In this document: positions 16,374 through 23,677 of the stretch, piece after piece
Layout: the number at the start of each line of letters is the position of its first letter
Position numbering within the stretch: position 1 is the first letter of the stretch
DNA from: an uncultured Pelagibacteraceae bacterium
Lineage (GTDB): Bacteria; Pseudomonadota; Alphaproteobacteria; Pelagibacterales; Pelagibacteraceae
DNA length: 38,299 nucleotides
Reading direction: 5' to 3'
Assembly (NCBI GenBank): GCA_902622795.1
Contig: CACNRD010000009.1
Coordinates: 1-38,299 of the forward strand
Position numbers and translations under genes: made by a program
Notes under the pieces: generated by a model
Told to the model about the DNA's origin: nothing
Seen by the model: only the letters and a program-made list of their open reading frames with translations
Databases searched by the model: none

Positions 16374-17699
16374 TTAACTCCAAGGGAACGGACTGTTCGA
16401 AGTAGGGTGAAGTTCACCTTTCTCGTAACGGTTGAATCTAAACGGTTTTAATAAATCACTCTCAGTACCCAGAATTTCTTTTGCAACAAGTTCACCAACA
16501 CCAATCATTTTGTATCCATGATTTGCATCAGCAATCATATAAACATTTTCTAAAAATTTATCAAAAATTGGAAACGAGTCTGGTGTCATGCATCCAAGAC
16601 CACCTGATGGTCCTTTTCTATATAAACCAGATTTTCCCTCAAATCTTTTTTGACAATGTGCTAGAGCTGAACACCACATATCATTAAATGCTTCAGTTGT
16701 TTGGTATTCAGGAGACTCCACTCCGTACGGGTCAACATTAACTTGATCAAAATGTTTATCAACTATGTAAGGAGATGTTCCACCCTGAACACCAAGTCCT
16801 TCAATGTCTGGCTTGTAATATATTCCCCAAATTTTATCAGTAATTAATTTTTTTGTTGAATCAGAATATAATGGAGCGGTGGAATCAACGTGAATAACAG
16901 GGGGTTGTTTACCATTATTCATTTTTAAAAAATCTGGCTCAACACCTAGAACACCTTCTTGCAGCATCCAGTATTTCCACATATCAGTAGTATGTAATTT
17001 ACCATCTTTGTCTTTTATATTTGCAGTTTTTGGAAGTTCTAACATGTTCCAGAAATCTCTTACCCAAGGACCTGCACCAACAACTACTTGTTCGCACTCA
17101 ATTGTACCTTTATCAGTTTCTACACCAGTTACAGCTTTGCTGTTACTTCCTCTTTTAAATCCAGTTACTTTAACTTCTTTAAATACGTTCACTCCATTTG
17201 ATGTTGATTTTTTTTCAAGCGCTTTTATAGAGTCTACATTAAATGCGTAACCACCTTTTTTTTCATGCAAAATAGACGTTATGCCTTTTGCCTGCCAATC
17301 ATCGAACATACCTTTCATATAATTCGTACAATCTTTTTCACCTTCTATAAATTCTGAGTCGTAACCAATTGCTTTTTGCTGGTCATAAATTGAAGCCACA
17401 TCTTCATGCATAACTTCAGGCGAAATTTGTAAATATCCAACTGCATTATATTTGAAAGCATCTGGATCACTTTCCCATACAGAAACTGAATGCGCCATTA
17501 ATTCTCTCATTGCCGGCTGAAAATAATTATTTCTTACAACACCACATGCTATGCCACTTGCACCTGCAGCAGTATCTTTTTTTTCTAGAACAACTATGTC
17601 TCCGGGATTTTTATATGTTTCTGATAGTTTCCACGCGGTACTTAAACCGTGTATTCCACCACCTATAATGACTACTTTTGCTTTTGTGGGTAATGACAT
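16374..17699 (-). CDS. FAD-dependent oxidoreductase, SoxB / dimethylglycine dehydrogenase-like
   Basis: This 441-residue DAO-superfamily flavoprotein has the Rossmann motif VVIIGGGIHGLSTAW (9-23), the acidic strand end VVLEKKD, and AGASGIACGVVRNNYF (45-60), typical of sarcosine-oxidase beta and dimethylglycine-oxidase relatives. The C-terminus has GPSGGLGCMTPDSFPIFD and ADANHGYKMIGVGELVAKEI, where the family's final FAD loop lies. It lacks a GcvT domain, unlike full dimethylglycine dehydrogenases, and lacks the RHDA motif seen in SoxB at 31962. Likely reaction: oxidative N-demethylation of a secondary or tertiary amino acid such as dimethylglycine or sarcosine. It lies between the GS/glx operon and the tdm unit, separated from both by about 70-100 bases, so it may be transcribed alone. 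Confidence 0.8.
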   Translation of the reverse strand: MSLPTKAKVVIIGGGIHGLSTAWKLSETYKNPGDIVVLEKKDTAAGASGIACGVVRNNYFQPAMRELMAHSVSVWESDPDAFKYNAVGYLQISPEVMHEDVASIYDQQKAIGYDSEFIEGEKDCTNYMKGMFDDWQAKGITSILHEKKGGYAFNVDSIKALEKKSTSNGVNVFKEVKVTGFKRGSNSKAVTGVETDKGTIECEQVVVGAGPWVRDFWNMLELPKTANIKDKDGKLHTTDMWKYWMLQEGVLGVEPDFLKMNNGKQPPVIHVDSTAPLYSDSTKKLITDKIWGIYYKPDIEGLGVQGGTSPYIVDKHFDQVNVDPYGVESPEYQTTEAFNDMWCSALAHCQKRFEGKSGLYRKGPSGGLGCMTPDSFPIFDKFLENVYMIADANHGYKMIGVGELVAKEILGTESDLLKPFRFNRYEKGELHPTSNSPFPWS

Positions 17700-17753
17700 T
17701 CTGAAACCTTATTTTTTACAAAGTAGAATTAATATAATTATTTTTAGAACTAA

Positions 17754-17780
17754 AAAGTATATATATAAAATATACACTTT
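17754..17780. promoter_or_regulatory. Near-perfect palindrome upstream of the flavoprotein gene
   Basis: An inverted repeat has 11-base arms (AAAGTATATAT and ATATACACTTT, 10 of 11 positions paired) around a 5-base centre. It sits in the 102-base gap between the end of the winged-helix gene and the start of the flavoprotein gene, about 55 bases before the latter's ATG. Its size and symmetry suit a dimeric winged-helix operator. On the - strand it is followed by TTTT, so a weak AU-rich terminator for the tdm unit is the alternative. Confidence 0.35.
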
Positions 17781-17801
17781 AAACTTAACAGAAATATGTG
17801 C

Positions 17802-18152
17802 TTAATAGCTTATATTTTTAAGAGTAGTCAAATATTCATTGAACTCTTTGATAAAAGAGTCACTTGGCTTAATATTTTTAATTCTTTGATCTGTTGAAGT
17901 TTTTTCCAATAAGAAGAATCCTTTTTCGCAAGCTTCATTAATGATTAAAGCCGATTTTGGCCTCGATGTTTTGAATAGTTTAGTTTTTAGTTGTTCAACA
18001 GATAATTTTTTATTTTCTTTGTAGGCAGACATTACTAATAACATCATATGATAATGAGAAGGTGATTTTCTAAAAAAATAGTTACTTGAGGTATGAGATT
18101 GTCTCATTTGATCTTCCCAGAAATTTAATAGAGTTTTTTTGTCTTTTGGCAT
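17802..18152 (-). CDS. Winged-helix (MarR-like) transcriptional regulator candidate
   Basis: This 116-residue basic protein has no membrane segment. Residues about 50-116 look like a winged helix: KKLSVEQLKTKLF (helix), TSRPKSALIINEACEKGFFL (recognition helix region), then the wing turn with TSTDQRIKNIKPSDSFIKEF, which resembles the MarR pattern 'D-x-R-x-x-x-x-x-T/S-x-x-G' and its following helix. The N-terminal part (MPKDKKTLLNFWEDQMRQSH) is probably a dimerisation helix. It follows tdm by 5 bases on the same strand, so it should be cotranscribed and may regulate the TMAO genes. SAR11-type genomes hold few regulators, which makes a local one notable. The family call is tentative because the protein is short and divergent. 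Confidence 0.6.
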   Translation of the reverse strand: MPKDKKTLLNFWEDQMRQSHTSSNYFFRKSPSHYHMMLLVMSAYKENKKLSVEQLKTKLFKTSRPKSALIINEACEKGFFLLEKTSTDQRIKNIKPSDSFIKEFNEYLTTLKNISY

Positions 18153-18157
18153 TTAAT

Positions 18158-20497
18158 TTATGATCTTACTCTAGACTTAGTTGGATCATAAAAAGGAAAG
18201 GCAACTACTTTGGCAGCTATTCTTTTTTGATGACCATCAATTTTACCAACTTCAACCTCAGTCCCAATTTCTGAATACTGCATATCAATTCTACACAATG
18301 CTATATTTTTATTTAAAGTTGAGGATAGACATCCACTTGTAACCACTCCAACTTGAGATCTTCCGATATGAACACAGTCACCATGACCCGCAATTTCTTT
18401 ACCTGATAATTCTAACCCAACAAGTTTTTTTTGAGGGTTATTTTTTCTTTTAATTAATTCTTCTTTACCAATAAAATTCTCTTCTTTTGTTTTCAATGGA
18501 ACAGCAAAACCAATTCCTGCCTCAAAAGGATCTTGTTGACCATCAAACTCATTACCAAATAAAATTAGTCCTGCTTCAATTCTAAGTTTGTCTAAAGCTC
18601 CAAATCCTGCAGGAATCAAACCATCTTCTTTTCCTGCTTCCATTAATTTATCCCAGACCTCAGGAGCATGTTTAGGGTGGCACCAAATTTCATATCCAAG
18701 CTCACCAGTATAACCAGTTCTAGAAACAATCAACGGTATTCCTTGCAACTCTTCTATTCTACAAATGCTAAATCTAAACCAACCAAGTTCATCTATAGAG
18801 GGTTGAGTGGGAGGTGTAAAAATTATCTTTTTTAAAATTTCTCTACTTTTTGGACCTTGTAATGAAACATTACTTATTTGGTCTGTTGAATTTTTTATAT
18901 TTGCATTGAAATTTTTCTTTTTTGCAATTTCTTTTAACCATTCACCTCCATATTCATCTCCACAAATCCATCTAAAACCAGTCTCACTTAATCTTAAAAG
19001 AGTACCATCGTCAAACATCATTCCATTTTCGTAGCACATTGCAGAATATACAACTTGACCTACCGATAATTTTTTAATGTTTCTTGTAAGTGTATAATTT
19101 AATAATTCTTCTGCATCAGGGCCAATAATTTCAAATTTTCTTAATGAGGATAAATCAATTAAAACTGCATCGTTTCTGCAAGCGTTGTACTCATTAACAA
19201 GCCCGTGTTTTGTGTAATCATTTGGAAGCCAAAAACCTCTAGCATCTATAAAGTTTCTGGTTAGCTTTGATGTTCTTTCATAAAAGCCAGAGTTTCTTGT
19301 TAGTTTTTTTTCAGAGTCTGTTTTCATTCTAAATGCAAATGATTTAGTAAATTCTTTTTTTTTGTCATATGTTCTAACAAAAATATTAGTTGGATTCCAT
19401 GAATTACAAGGATCTATATCACTTGGACATGCTGTAGTTCCAATAGTTAAATCTTTTAAGGCTCTAAACATGACATAATCACCAGGACGCGAATATGATT
19501 CATCTGATACAACAGAGTTTAATCCACCCTCAGAAGTATTAAAAAATAAATTAATTGCGTGCCAACCTTTTTGCTTCTGAAGACCGTACTTAGACATACT
19601 TTCTGATAAATTATCAGAGCAATTTGCATGGCCAAAATAACCAGCATCTTCATAGTACTTTGAAGTACAGGCAAGATTAAAAGTATCATGTTTACCAACG
19701 GTATCTCTAATTACTTCTACCAAAGGTTCGTGGTCAGTATCATAAAATTTAGAAAATAATCCAGGTCCTGGAAATGTATTTCCCATGAAAGTTCTTGTTG
19801 TTTGCCAATCCAACCCTTTCTCAATTCCTTTTTCTAGTTTCCTTGTGTCAAATGCTACAAAGTCTGAACATTGTCTTCCAGTAGGACTTATTACCTGGAT
19901 GTAATCACCTTCTTTAACTTCATAAGATATACTACTTGCTTTATTAATATTCTCCTCGTACGAAGGTTCAAAGACAGGGTTTGGAATAACATTTAATTCT
20001 TTGTCATCAATAATATTTGCTCTTTTAATATAAATAATTAAATCAGAAGGTGGATTTTGCTTTGTAACATCCATGTCTTGTCCAGGAGCTGCAAATATTG
20101 CAAAACATTTATCTTTAGACTTTAATTTAATTTTTTCGCCAATTTGACTATCAATATCAAATACGATTGAGGATTTTGAATTTGAAATATCTAAATTTAG
20201 TTTTTTAAGTTGATAATTGGTTGCTAATATACTTTCATCTTTTTTACTTAAGATTTCTTTAATAAAATTTTTATTGTTGTTACTTTTAAGATTTAAAATA
20301 CCTACATCTGATTTTCTGTCTTTATTGAAACAGATAATTTCACAAATTTGATTACCTTCGTTATTGATTATCTCTATCTCATCGTCAGGGAAAATATTAA
20401 AAGCAGTAAGACCACCACCATTTACAACATGTCTTTCAACCCCTGGTGGTAAAATATTTAGTCCTGGATATTTTATTTCTTTACTAGTTCCTAACAT
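18158..20497 (-). CDS. tdm: Trimethylamine N-oxide demethylase-like DUF1989-GcvT fusion
   Basis: This 779-residue two-domain protein has an N-terminal DUF1989 (urea-carboxylase-associated) region to about residue 380 and a C-terminal GcvT/aminomethyltransferase region from about 395 (FEIIGPDAEELLNYTLTRN, MMFDDGTLLRL, SLQGPKSREIL, SRTGYTGELGYEIW, PAGFGALDKLRIEAGL). This is the architecture of TMAO demethylase (Tdm), which converts TMAO to dimethylamine and formaldehyde and can pass the one-carbon unit to tetrahydrofolate. The three cysteines in NLACTSKYY, GHANCSD and GTTACPSD (277, 293, 357) are spaced 16 and 64 apart; as I recall, the zinc ligands of Methylocella silvestris Tdm (Cys263, Cys279, Cys343) have the same spacing. 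I chose the ATG at 20497 over a TTG two codons earlier. It lies between the regulator and the divergent transporter gene. Confidence 0.85.
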   Translation of the reverse strand: MLGTSKEIKYPGLNILPPGVERHVVNGGGLTAFNIFPDDEIEIINNEGNQICEIICFNKDRKSDVGILNLKSNNNKNFIKEILSKKDESILATNYQLKKLNLDISNSKSSIVFDIDSQIGEKIKLKSKDKCFAIFAAPGQDMDVTKQNPPSDLIIYIKRANIIDDKELNVIPNPVFEPSYEENINKASSISYEVKEGDYIQVISPTGRQCSDFVAFDTRKLEKGIEKGLDWQTTRTFMGNTFPGPGLFSKFYDTDHEPLVEVIRDTVGKHDTFNLACTSKYYEDAGYFGHANCSDNLSESMSKYGLQKQKGWHAINLFFNTSEGGLNSVVSDESYSRPGDYVMFRALKDLTIGTTACPSDIDPCNSWNPTNIFVRTYDKKKEFTKSFAFRMKTDSEKKLTRNSGFYERTSKLTRNFIDARGFWLPNDYTKHGLVNEYNACRNDAVLIDLSSLRKFEIIGPDAEELLNYTLTRNIKKLSVGQVVYSAMCYENGMMFDDGTLLRLSETGFRWICGDEYGGEWLKEIAKKKNFNANIKNSTDQISNVSLQGPKSREILKKIIFTPPTQPSIDELGWFRFSICRIEELQGIPLIVSRTGYTGELGYEIWCHPKHAPEVWDKLMEAGKEDGLIPAGFGALDKLRIEAGLILFGNEFDGQQDPFEAGIGFAVPLKTKEENFIGKEELIKRKNNPQKKLVGLELSGKEIAGHGDCVHIGRSQVGVVTSGCLSSTLNKNIALCRIDMQYSEIGTEVEVGKIDGHQKRIAAKVVAFPFYDPTKSRVRS

Positions 20498-20503
20498 CTT
20501 CAA

Positions 20504-20609
20504 TGTTTTATTATAATTTTATTGTGACCATATTATAATGAAAACGAGTTGACTATACCTTTAAATCAGAACATACTTTGTCATTAATATTAATAATTGA
20601 GGGGAAAAA
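20504..20609 (+). promoter_or_regulatory. Divergent tdm / tmoX control region with tmoX promoter candidate
   Basis: The region separates the divergent tdm and tmoX genes. For tmoX, TTGACT (20549-20554), a 17-base spacer and CATACT (20572-20577) form a plausible sigma-70 promoter with a leader of about 26 bases. The Shine-Dalgarno GAGGGG (20599-20604) is followed by five A before the ATG. Two copies of the self-complementary ATTATAAT (20510-20517 and 20532-20539) start 22 bases apart, about two helical turns; they could be regulator half-sites, or -10 elements for tdm on the other strand. Confidence 0.45.
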
Positions 20610-21563
20610 ATGAAAAAAATAATATCATTATTATCTGCTCTTATAATTTCTGTAGTTAGTTTTGCAGGAATTTCTAATGCTGCAGATAGCAAAAAACCCA
20701 TCGTAATCCCAACTCATAACTGGTCAAGCCAAATTGTGATGGCCTATGTTATTGGTGGAATTTTCGAAAGTATGGGTAACAATGTTAAATATGTAAATGC
20801 TGACTCACAAGCAGTTTATGAGTCAATTAGAATTGGTGATGTAACTATATCTCACGAAGTGTGGGAGTCTGCATTTGGTAAATCATTTACAACTGCTTTA
20901 GATAAAGGTGGTTTAATTGATATGGGTGATCATGAAGCAAGAACACTTGAAGATATGGGATACCCAAACTGGGTTACAGACAAAGGACTATGTCCTGGTT
21001 TACCAGACTGGACTGCTTTAAAAAATCCTGACTGTGCTAAAAACTTTACAACACCTGACTCTCCAAATGGAAAAGGAAGAATGTTGGAAGGTCCACAAAC
21101 TTGGCACGGTGACTTAATTCCACAAAGGGTTGATGCTTTAGGTTTAGGTGACCTTTGGTGGGTTAAATTTGCTGGAAGTGCAGATGCGCTTTGGGCTGAA
21201 TTAGCAGCTGCTGAAAAAGAAGGAAGAGGAACAATAATTTTCAATTGGACACCAAACTTTACAGATGGTGCTGGTTTTACATTTATTGACTTTCCTCCAT
21301 ACACTGCAGGTTGCAGACCAGAAGATGGTGGAGATGGAAAATGTGGTTCTCCAGATGGTTATCTGAAAAAAGCAGCACATGAGGATTTTCCAAAAACTCA
21401 TCCAAATGCAGCTAAAGTATTCAAAAAAATGTCATTTTCTACAAGTCAAATTGGAGCAATGGCAGCTTTAGTTGATTTAGATAAGATGACTCATGAAGAT
21501 GCAGCTAAAAAATGGTTAGCCGATAATAAGAAAGTGTGGGAAGAATTTACACACGATCATTAA
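20610..21563 (+). CDS. tmoX: Periplasmic TMAO / quaternary-amine binding protein (TmoX/ProX type)
   Basis: This 317-residue OpuAC-family solute-binding protein has a clear signal peptide, cleaved near SNA-AD (residues 24/25). The mature start IVIPTHNWSSQIVMAYVI and the segments SHEVWESAFG, GYPNWVTDKG, GPQTWHGDLI and IFNWTPNFTDG carry tryptophans 38, 85, 121, 165 and 213, suitable for an aromatic cage around a trimethylammonium group. TMAO is the favoured ligand because tdm is divergently adjacent and tmm lies downstream; glycine betaine or choline remain possible, and older Pelagibacter annotation calls this type ProX. Cys128, 142, 235 and 245 may form disulfides. The strong promoter and ribosome site, and a terminator after the gene, suggest it is made in excess over the membrane components. 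Confidence 0.85.
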   Translation: MKKIISLLSALIISVVSFAGISNAADSKKPIVIPTHNWSSQIVMAYVIGGIFESMGNNVKYVNADSQAVYESIRIGDVTISHEVWESAFGKSFTTALDKGGLIDMGDHEARTLEDMGYPNWVTDKGLCPGLPDWTALKNPDCAKNFTTPDSPNGKGRMLEGPQTWHGDLIPQRVDALGLGDLWWVKFAGSADALWAELAAAEKEGRGTIIFNWTPNFTDGAGFTFIDFPPYTAGCRPEDGGDGKCGSPDGYLKKAAHEDFPKTHPNAAKVFKKMSFSTSQIGAMAALVDLDKMTHEDAAKKWLADNKKVWEEFTHDH

Positions 21564-21586
21564 GGTTAAAAATATAAAACTTATAA

Positions 21587-21621
21587 ATCTCTCCCAACTT
21601 TGTTGGGGGGGATTTTTTTTT
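21587..21621 (+). terminator. Rho-independent terminator after tmoX
   Basis: A stem of 12 pairs (two of them G-U), with arms 21587-21598 and 21602-21613 and a TTT loop, is followed directly by a run of T. It lies 23 bases after the tmoX stop and before the MORN gene on the same strand, so it probably ends most tmoX transcripts and lets a minority continue into the permease genes. Confidence 0.92.
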
Positions 21622-21647
21622 ATTTAATTTTTGTATAAAATAAACAC

Positions 21648-22025
21648 ATGAAAAAATTTTTTTTATTTTTACTTTTAACTTTTTTTATCAGTTCATCAGT
21701 TTTTGCGCGAAGTACTGGATGTAAAGAGGGAAATTGTGAAAATGGATATGGAAAATGGGTCTATACAGATAAAACTACTTATGAAGGTGAGTGGGTTGAA
21801 ACAAAGAAACAAGGTCAGGGAGTAGAAACTTGGCCTAATGGATATATTTATAAAGGTGAATTTGAAAATAGCGTATGGAGTGGGCAAGGACTTTTAACAT
21901 TCCCAGATGGTTCTACTTACGATGGCGAATGGGCCAACGGCTTTATGAATGGTCAAGGAACATTTACTTGGGCGGATGGAAAACAAAAATCAGGAATTTG
22001 GAAAAACGGAAAATTACAGGAATAA
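21648..22025 (+). CDS. Secreted MORN-repeat protein
   Basis: This 125-residue protein has a signal peptide (cleavage near VFA-RS, residue 20) and three MORN repeats with exact 23-residue spacing, beginning at Tyr45 (YEGEWVETKKQGQGVETWPNG, shortened here to its ends Y-EGEW and WPNG), Tyr68 (YKGEF...TFPDG) and Tyr91 (YDGEW...TWADG), plus a degenerate fourth turn. Two cysteines lie just before the repeats (Cys25, Cys30). MORN repeats form beta-hairpin rods and often serve protein or membrane contacts; no catalytic residues are visible. It lies between tmoX and tmoW, after the terminator, and its stop overlaps the next start (TAATG). A role in the transporter is suggested only by position. Confidence 0.88.
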   Translation: MKKFFLFLLLTFFISSSVFARSTGCKEGNCENGYGKWVYTDKTTYEGEWVETKKQGQGVETWPNGYIYKGEFENSVWSGQGLLTFPDGSTYDGEWANGFMNGQGTFTWADGKQKSGIWKNGKLQE

Positions 22026-22576
22026 TGTCTCAAGAAAATTATTTTACTAAATTAAAGGAATTACCAGAATCAGTTAGACAGTTTGTTGGATTAATAATAA
22101 TTACTTTAATCATTATTTTGTCATTTGTTATTTTAAATAACATTTTTGGAGAAGGTGATGATTTAGTTAAAAGAATGAAAATAGAAGAAGATAGAATTGC
22201 AGAAGAGAGAAAATTAAATGAATTAATATCAAGTCTGCCATCTGGAATTTTAGTTACTTTTGATGGAACTGATCATCATAGATTATCCGACGAGGTTTAC
22301 GAGAAAGTCTGCAAAGCTACAAAACTTATTCCTCAAAGAGCAATAATGGGGGCTAATTTTCTTAATTTTAGAGCTCATGAAATTTATACGATTAATGGAA
22401 ACAAAATTGATGAGACATTTGTTGAGTGGGATGAAGAAAAAAACAAATGTTTTGCAGGTTTTACAGTAAGTGGAAATAATGTTGGGGTTGATGAAAAAAT
22501 TAAAGTAAGTGGGGAGGCGTTAAGTTTTTTAAGTACCGGCATTGATACTAGAATTTATTATATCAAAAATTTTTAA
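22025..22576 (+). CDS. Single-pass membrane protein coupled to the MORN gene
   Basis: This 183-residue protein begins MSQENYFTKLKELPESVRQF and has one hydrophobic helix at about residues 20-42 (FVGLIIITLIIILSFVIL). A charged, probably coiled-coil stretch follows (VKRMKIEEDRIAEERKLNEL, about 48-67), then a soluble domain of about 110 residues with two cysteines. The ATG shares a base with the MORN stop (TAATG), and this start fits better than an out-of-phase extension through the MORN gene. Topology predicts the C-terminal domain in the periplasm, the same side as the secreted MORN protein, so the two may interact. I recognise no family for the C-terminal domain. Confidence 0.8.
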   Translation: MSQENYFTKLKELPESVRQFVGLIIITLIIILSFVILNNIFGEGDDLVKRMKIEEDRIAEERKLNELISSLPSGILVTFDGTDHHRLSDEVYEKVCKATKLIPQRAIMGANFLNFRAHEIYTINGNKIDETFVEWDEEKNKCFAGFTVSGNNVGVDEKIKVSGEALSFLSTGIDTRIYYIKNF

Positions 22577-22642
22577 TTAAGGAGAAACAAGTATTATATA
22601 GATATTAATTCAATTAAATTTCGTATAACTTGATAATAATTT
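22577..22642 (+). promoter_or_regulatory. Leader between membrane-protein gene and tmoW with a displaced SD-like motif
   Basis: This 66-base gap lies inside the transporter operon. AAGGAG lies only a few bases after the upstream stop, about 55 bases from the tmoW ATG, with no ATG-started frame behind it. No Shine-Dalgarno is visible close to tmoW itself, and an in-frame stop lies just before its ATG, so the tmoW start cannot be moved upstream. I cannot assign a function. Confidence 0.25.
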
Positions 22643-23674
22643 ATGTCTGACGCAGTTATTAAATGTGAGTCTGTTTATAAAATTTTTGGCGAAAATGCTG
22701 AAAAAATGCTTCAAGAAGCAAATGGAAATGTAGATGCAAAAACTTTTCAAGAAAATGGATGTATAGTCGGAGTTAACAATGCTTCTTTTGAAGTAGCAAA
22801 AGGAGAAATGTTGGTTGTGATGGGTTTATCTGGCTCAGGTAAATCAACATTACTTAGATGTATTTCAAGATTAACAGATGCAACAGGTGGAAAAATTTTT
22901 ATAGAGGGTCAAGATTTATTAGAGTTAAACAACAAAGAATTAATTGATCTTAGAAGAAATAAAATGGGAATGGTTTTTCAGAGCTTTGCACTGTTACCAC
23001 ACAAAACTGTTGTAGAAAATATAGCATTTCCACTTCAGATTAAGGGAATTAATACTGACGATAGCATTAGTAAGGCAATGGATATGGTTAAGTTAGTTGG
23101 ACTAGATGGTAGAGAAAACTATTTTCCAAGAGAACTCTCAGGTGGACAACAGCAAAGAGTAGGTATTGCAAGATCCTTAGCTGTTGAACCGGATATTTGG
23201 TTTTTAGATGAGCCTTTTTCAGCATTAGATCCTTTGATACGAAAAGAAATGCAGGATGAATTTTTAAGACTTCAAGATAAATTGCAAAAAACTATAATGT
23301 TCATAACTCATGATTTTGACGAAGCTTTAAAGCTAGCTGATCGAATAGCAATTATGAAAGATGGTATCATTGAACAATTAGATACACCCGCTAAAATAGT
23401 TTTAAATCCTGCAACTGAATATGTGAGGAAATTTACAGAAGAAGTTCCAAGGGAAAAAGTTTTGTTAATTGAAGATGTAATGGATCAATCTGCGAGTGAC
23501 AATTTAGGTGACTTAAGAGTTTCAAAAGATGAGATTATTGAAAATGTTGCTGAAAAAATTTTAACTCAAGAAAAAACTGTGGGAGTTATAGATGGGAATA
23601 ATAAAATTATAGGCACTATTAATCCTACAAAGATAATTAATACAGTTTTTGGTGGAAGGAAAAATGGAAATTAA
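22643..23674 (+). CDS. tmoW: ABC transporter ATPase, ProV/TmoW type
   Basis: This 343-residue ATPase energises the adjacent permease. It shows Walker A GLSGSGKST (61-69), the Q-loop in GMVFQSFALLPHKTV, signature LSGGQQQRVGIARSLA, Walker B IWFLDEPFSALDP and the H-loop ITHDFDEALKLADRIA. An N-terminal extension of about 40 residues (VYKIFGENAEKMLQEANG) is typical of the ProV/OpuAA subgroup for betaine-like osmolytes. The C-terminal 70 residues resemble a reduced CBS-like regulatory region (TVGVIDGNNKIIGTINPTKI), shorter than in E. coli ProV. It is 3 bases from the permease gene. Substrate assignment to TMAO comes from the tdm/tmm context. Confidence 0.9.
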   Translation: MSDAVIKCESVYKIFGENAEKMLQEANGNVDAKTFQENGCIVGVNNASFEVAKGEMLVVMGLSGSGKSTLLRCISRLTDATGGKIFIEGQDLLELNNKELIDLRRNKMGMVFQSFALLPHKTVVENIAFPLQIKGINTDDSISKAMDMVKLVGLDGRENYFPRELSGGQQQRVGIARSLAVEPDIWFLDEPFSALDPLIRKEMQDEFLRLQDKLQKTIMFITHDFDEALKLADRIAIMKDGIIEQLDTPAKIVLNPATEYVRKFTEEVPREKVLLIEDVMDQSASDNLGDLRVSKDEIIENVAEKILTQEKTVGVIDGNNKIIGTINPTKIINTVFGGRKNGN

Positions 23675-23677
23675 ATT

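Noticed and set aside
18158-20497. DMSP demethylase (DmdA), because of the GcvT-like half
   Set aside because: DmdA is a single GcvT-type domain of about 370 residues. This protein is a 779-residue fusion with DUF1989 and Tdm-like cysteine spacing.
20930-21304. Open frame of 124 codons on the - strand opposite tmoX
   Set aside because: Mirror of a conserved, well-supported coding region, with no promoter or ribosome site.
21780-21985. Periodic repeats that could suggest a tandem array or CRISPR
   Set aside because: The periodicity is 23 codons of a MORN protein and diverged at the DNA level. There are no identical repeats with unique spacers anywhere in the window.
21875-22024. Longer version of the 183-residue membrane protein beginning inside the MORN gene
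   Set aside because: The extra 50 codons are the MORN repeats read in another frame. TAATG at 22023-22027 gives a natural coupled start.
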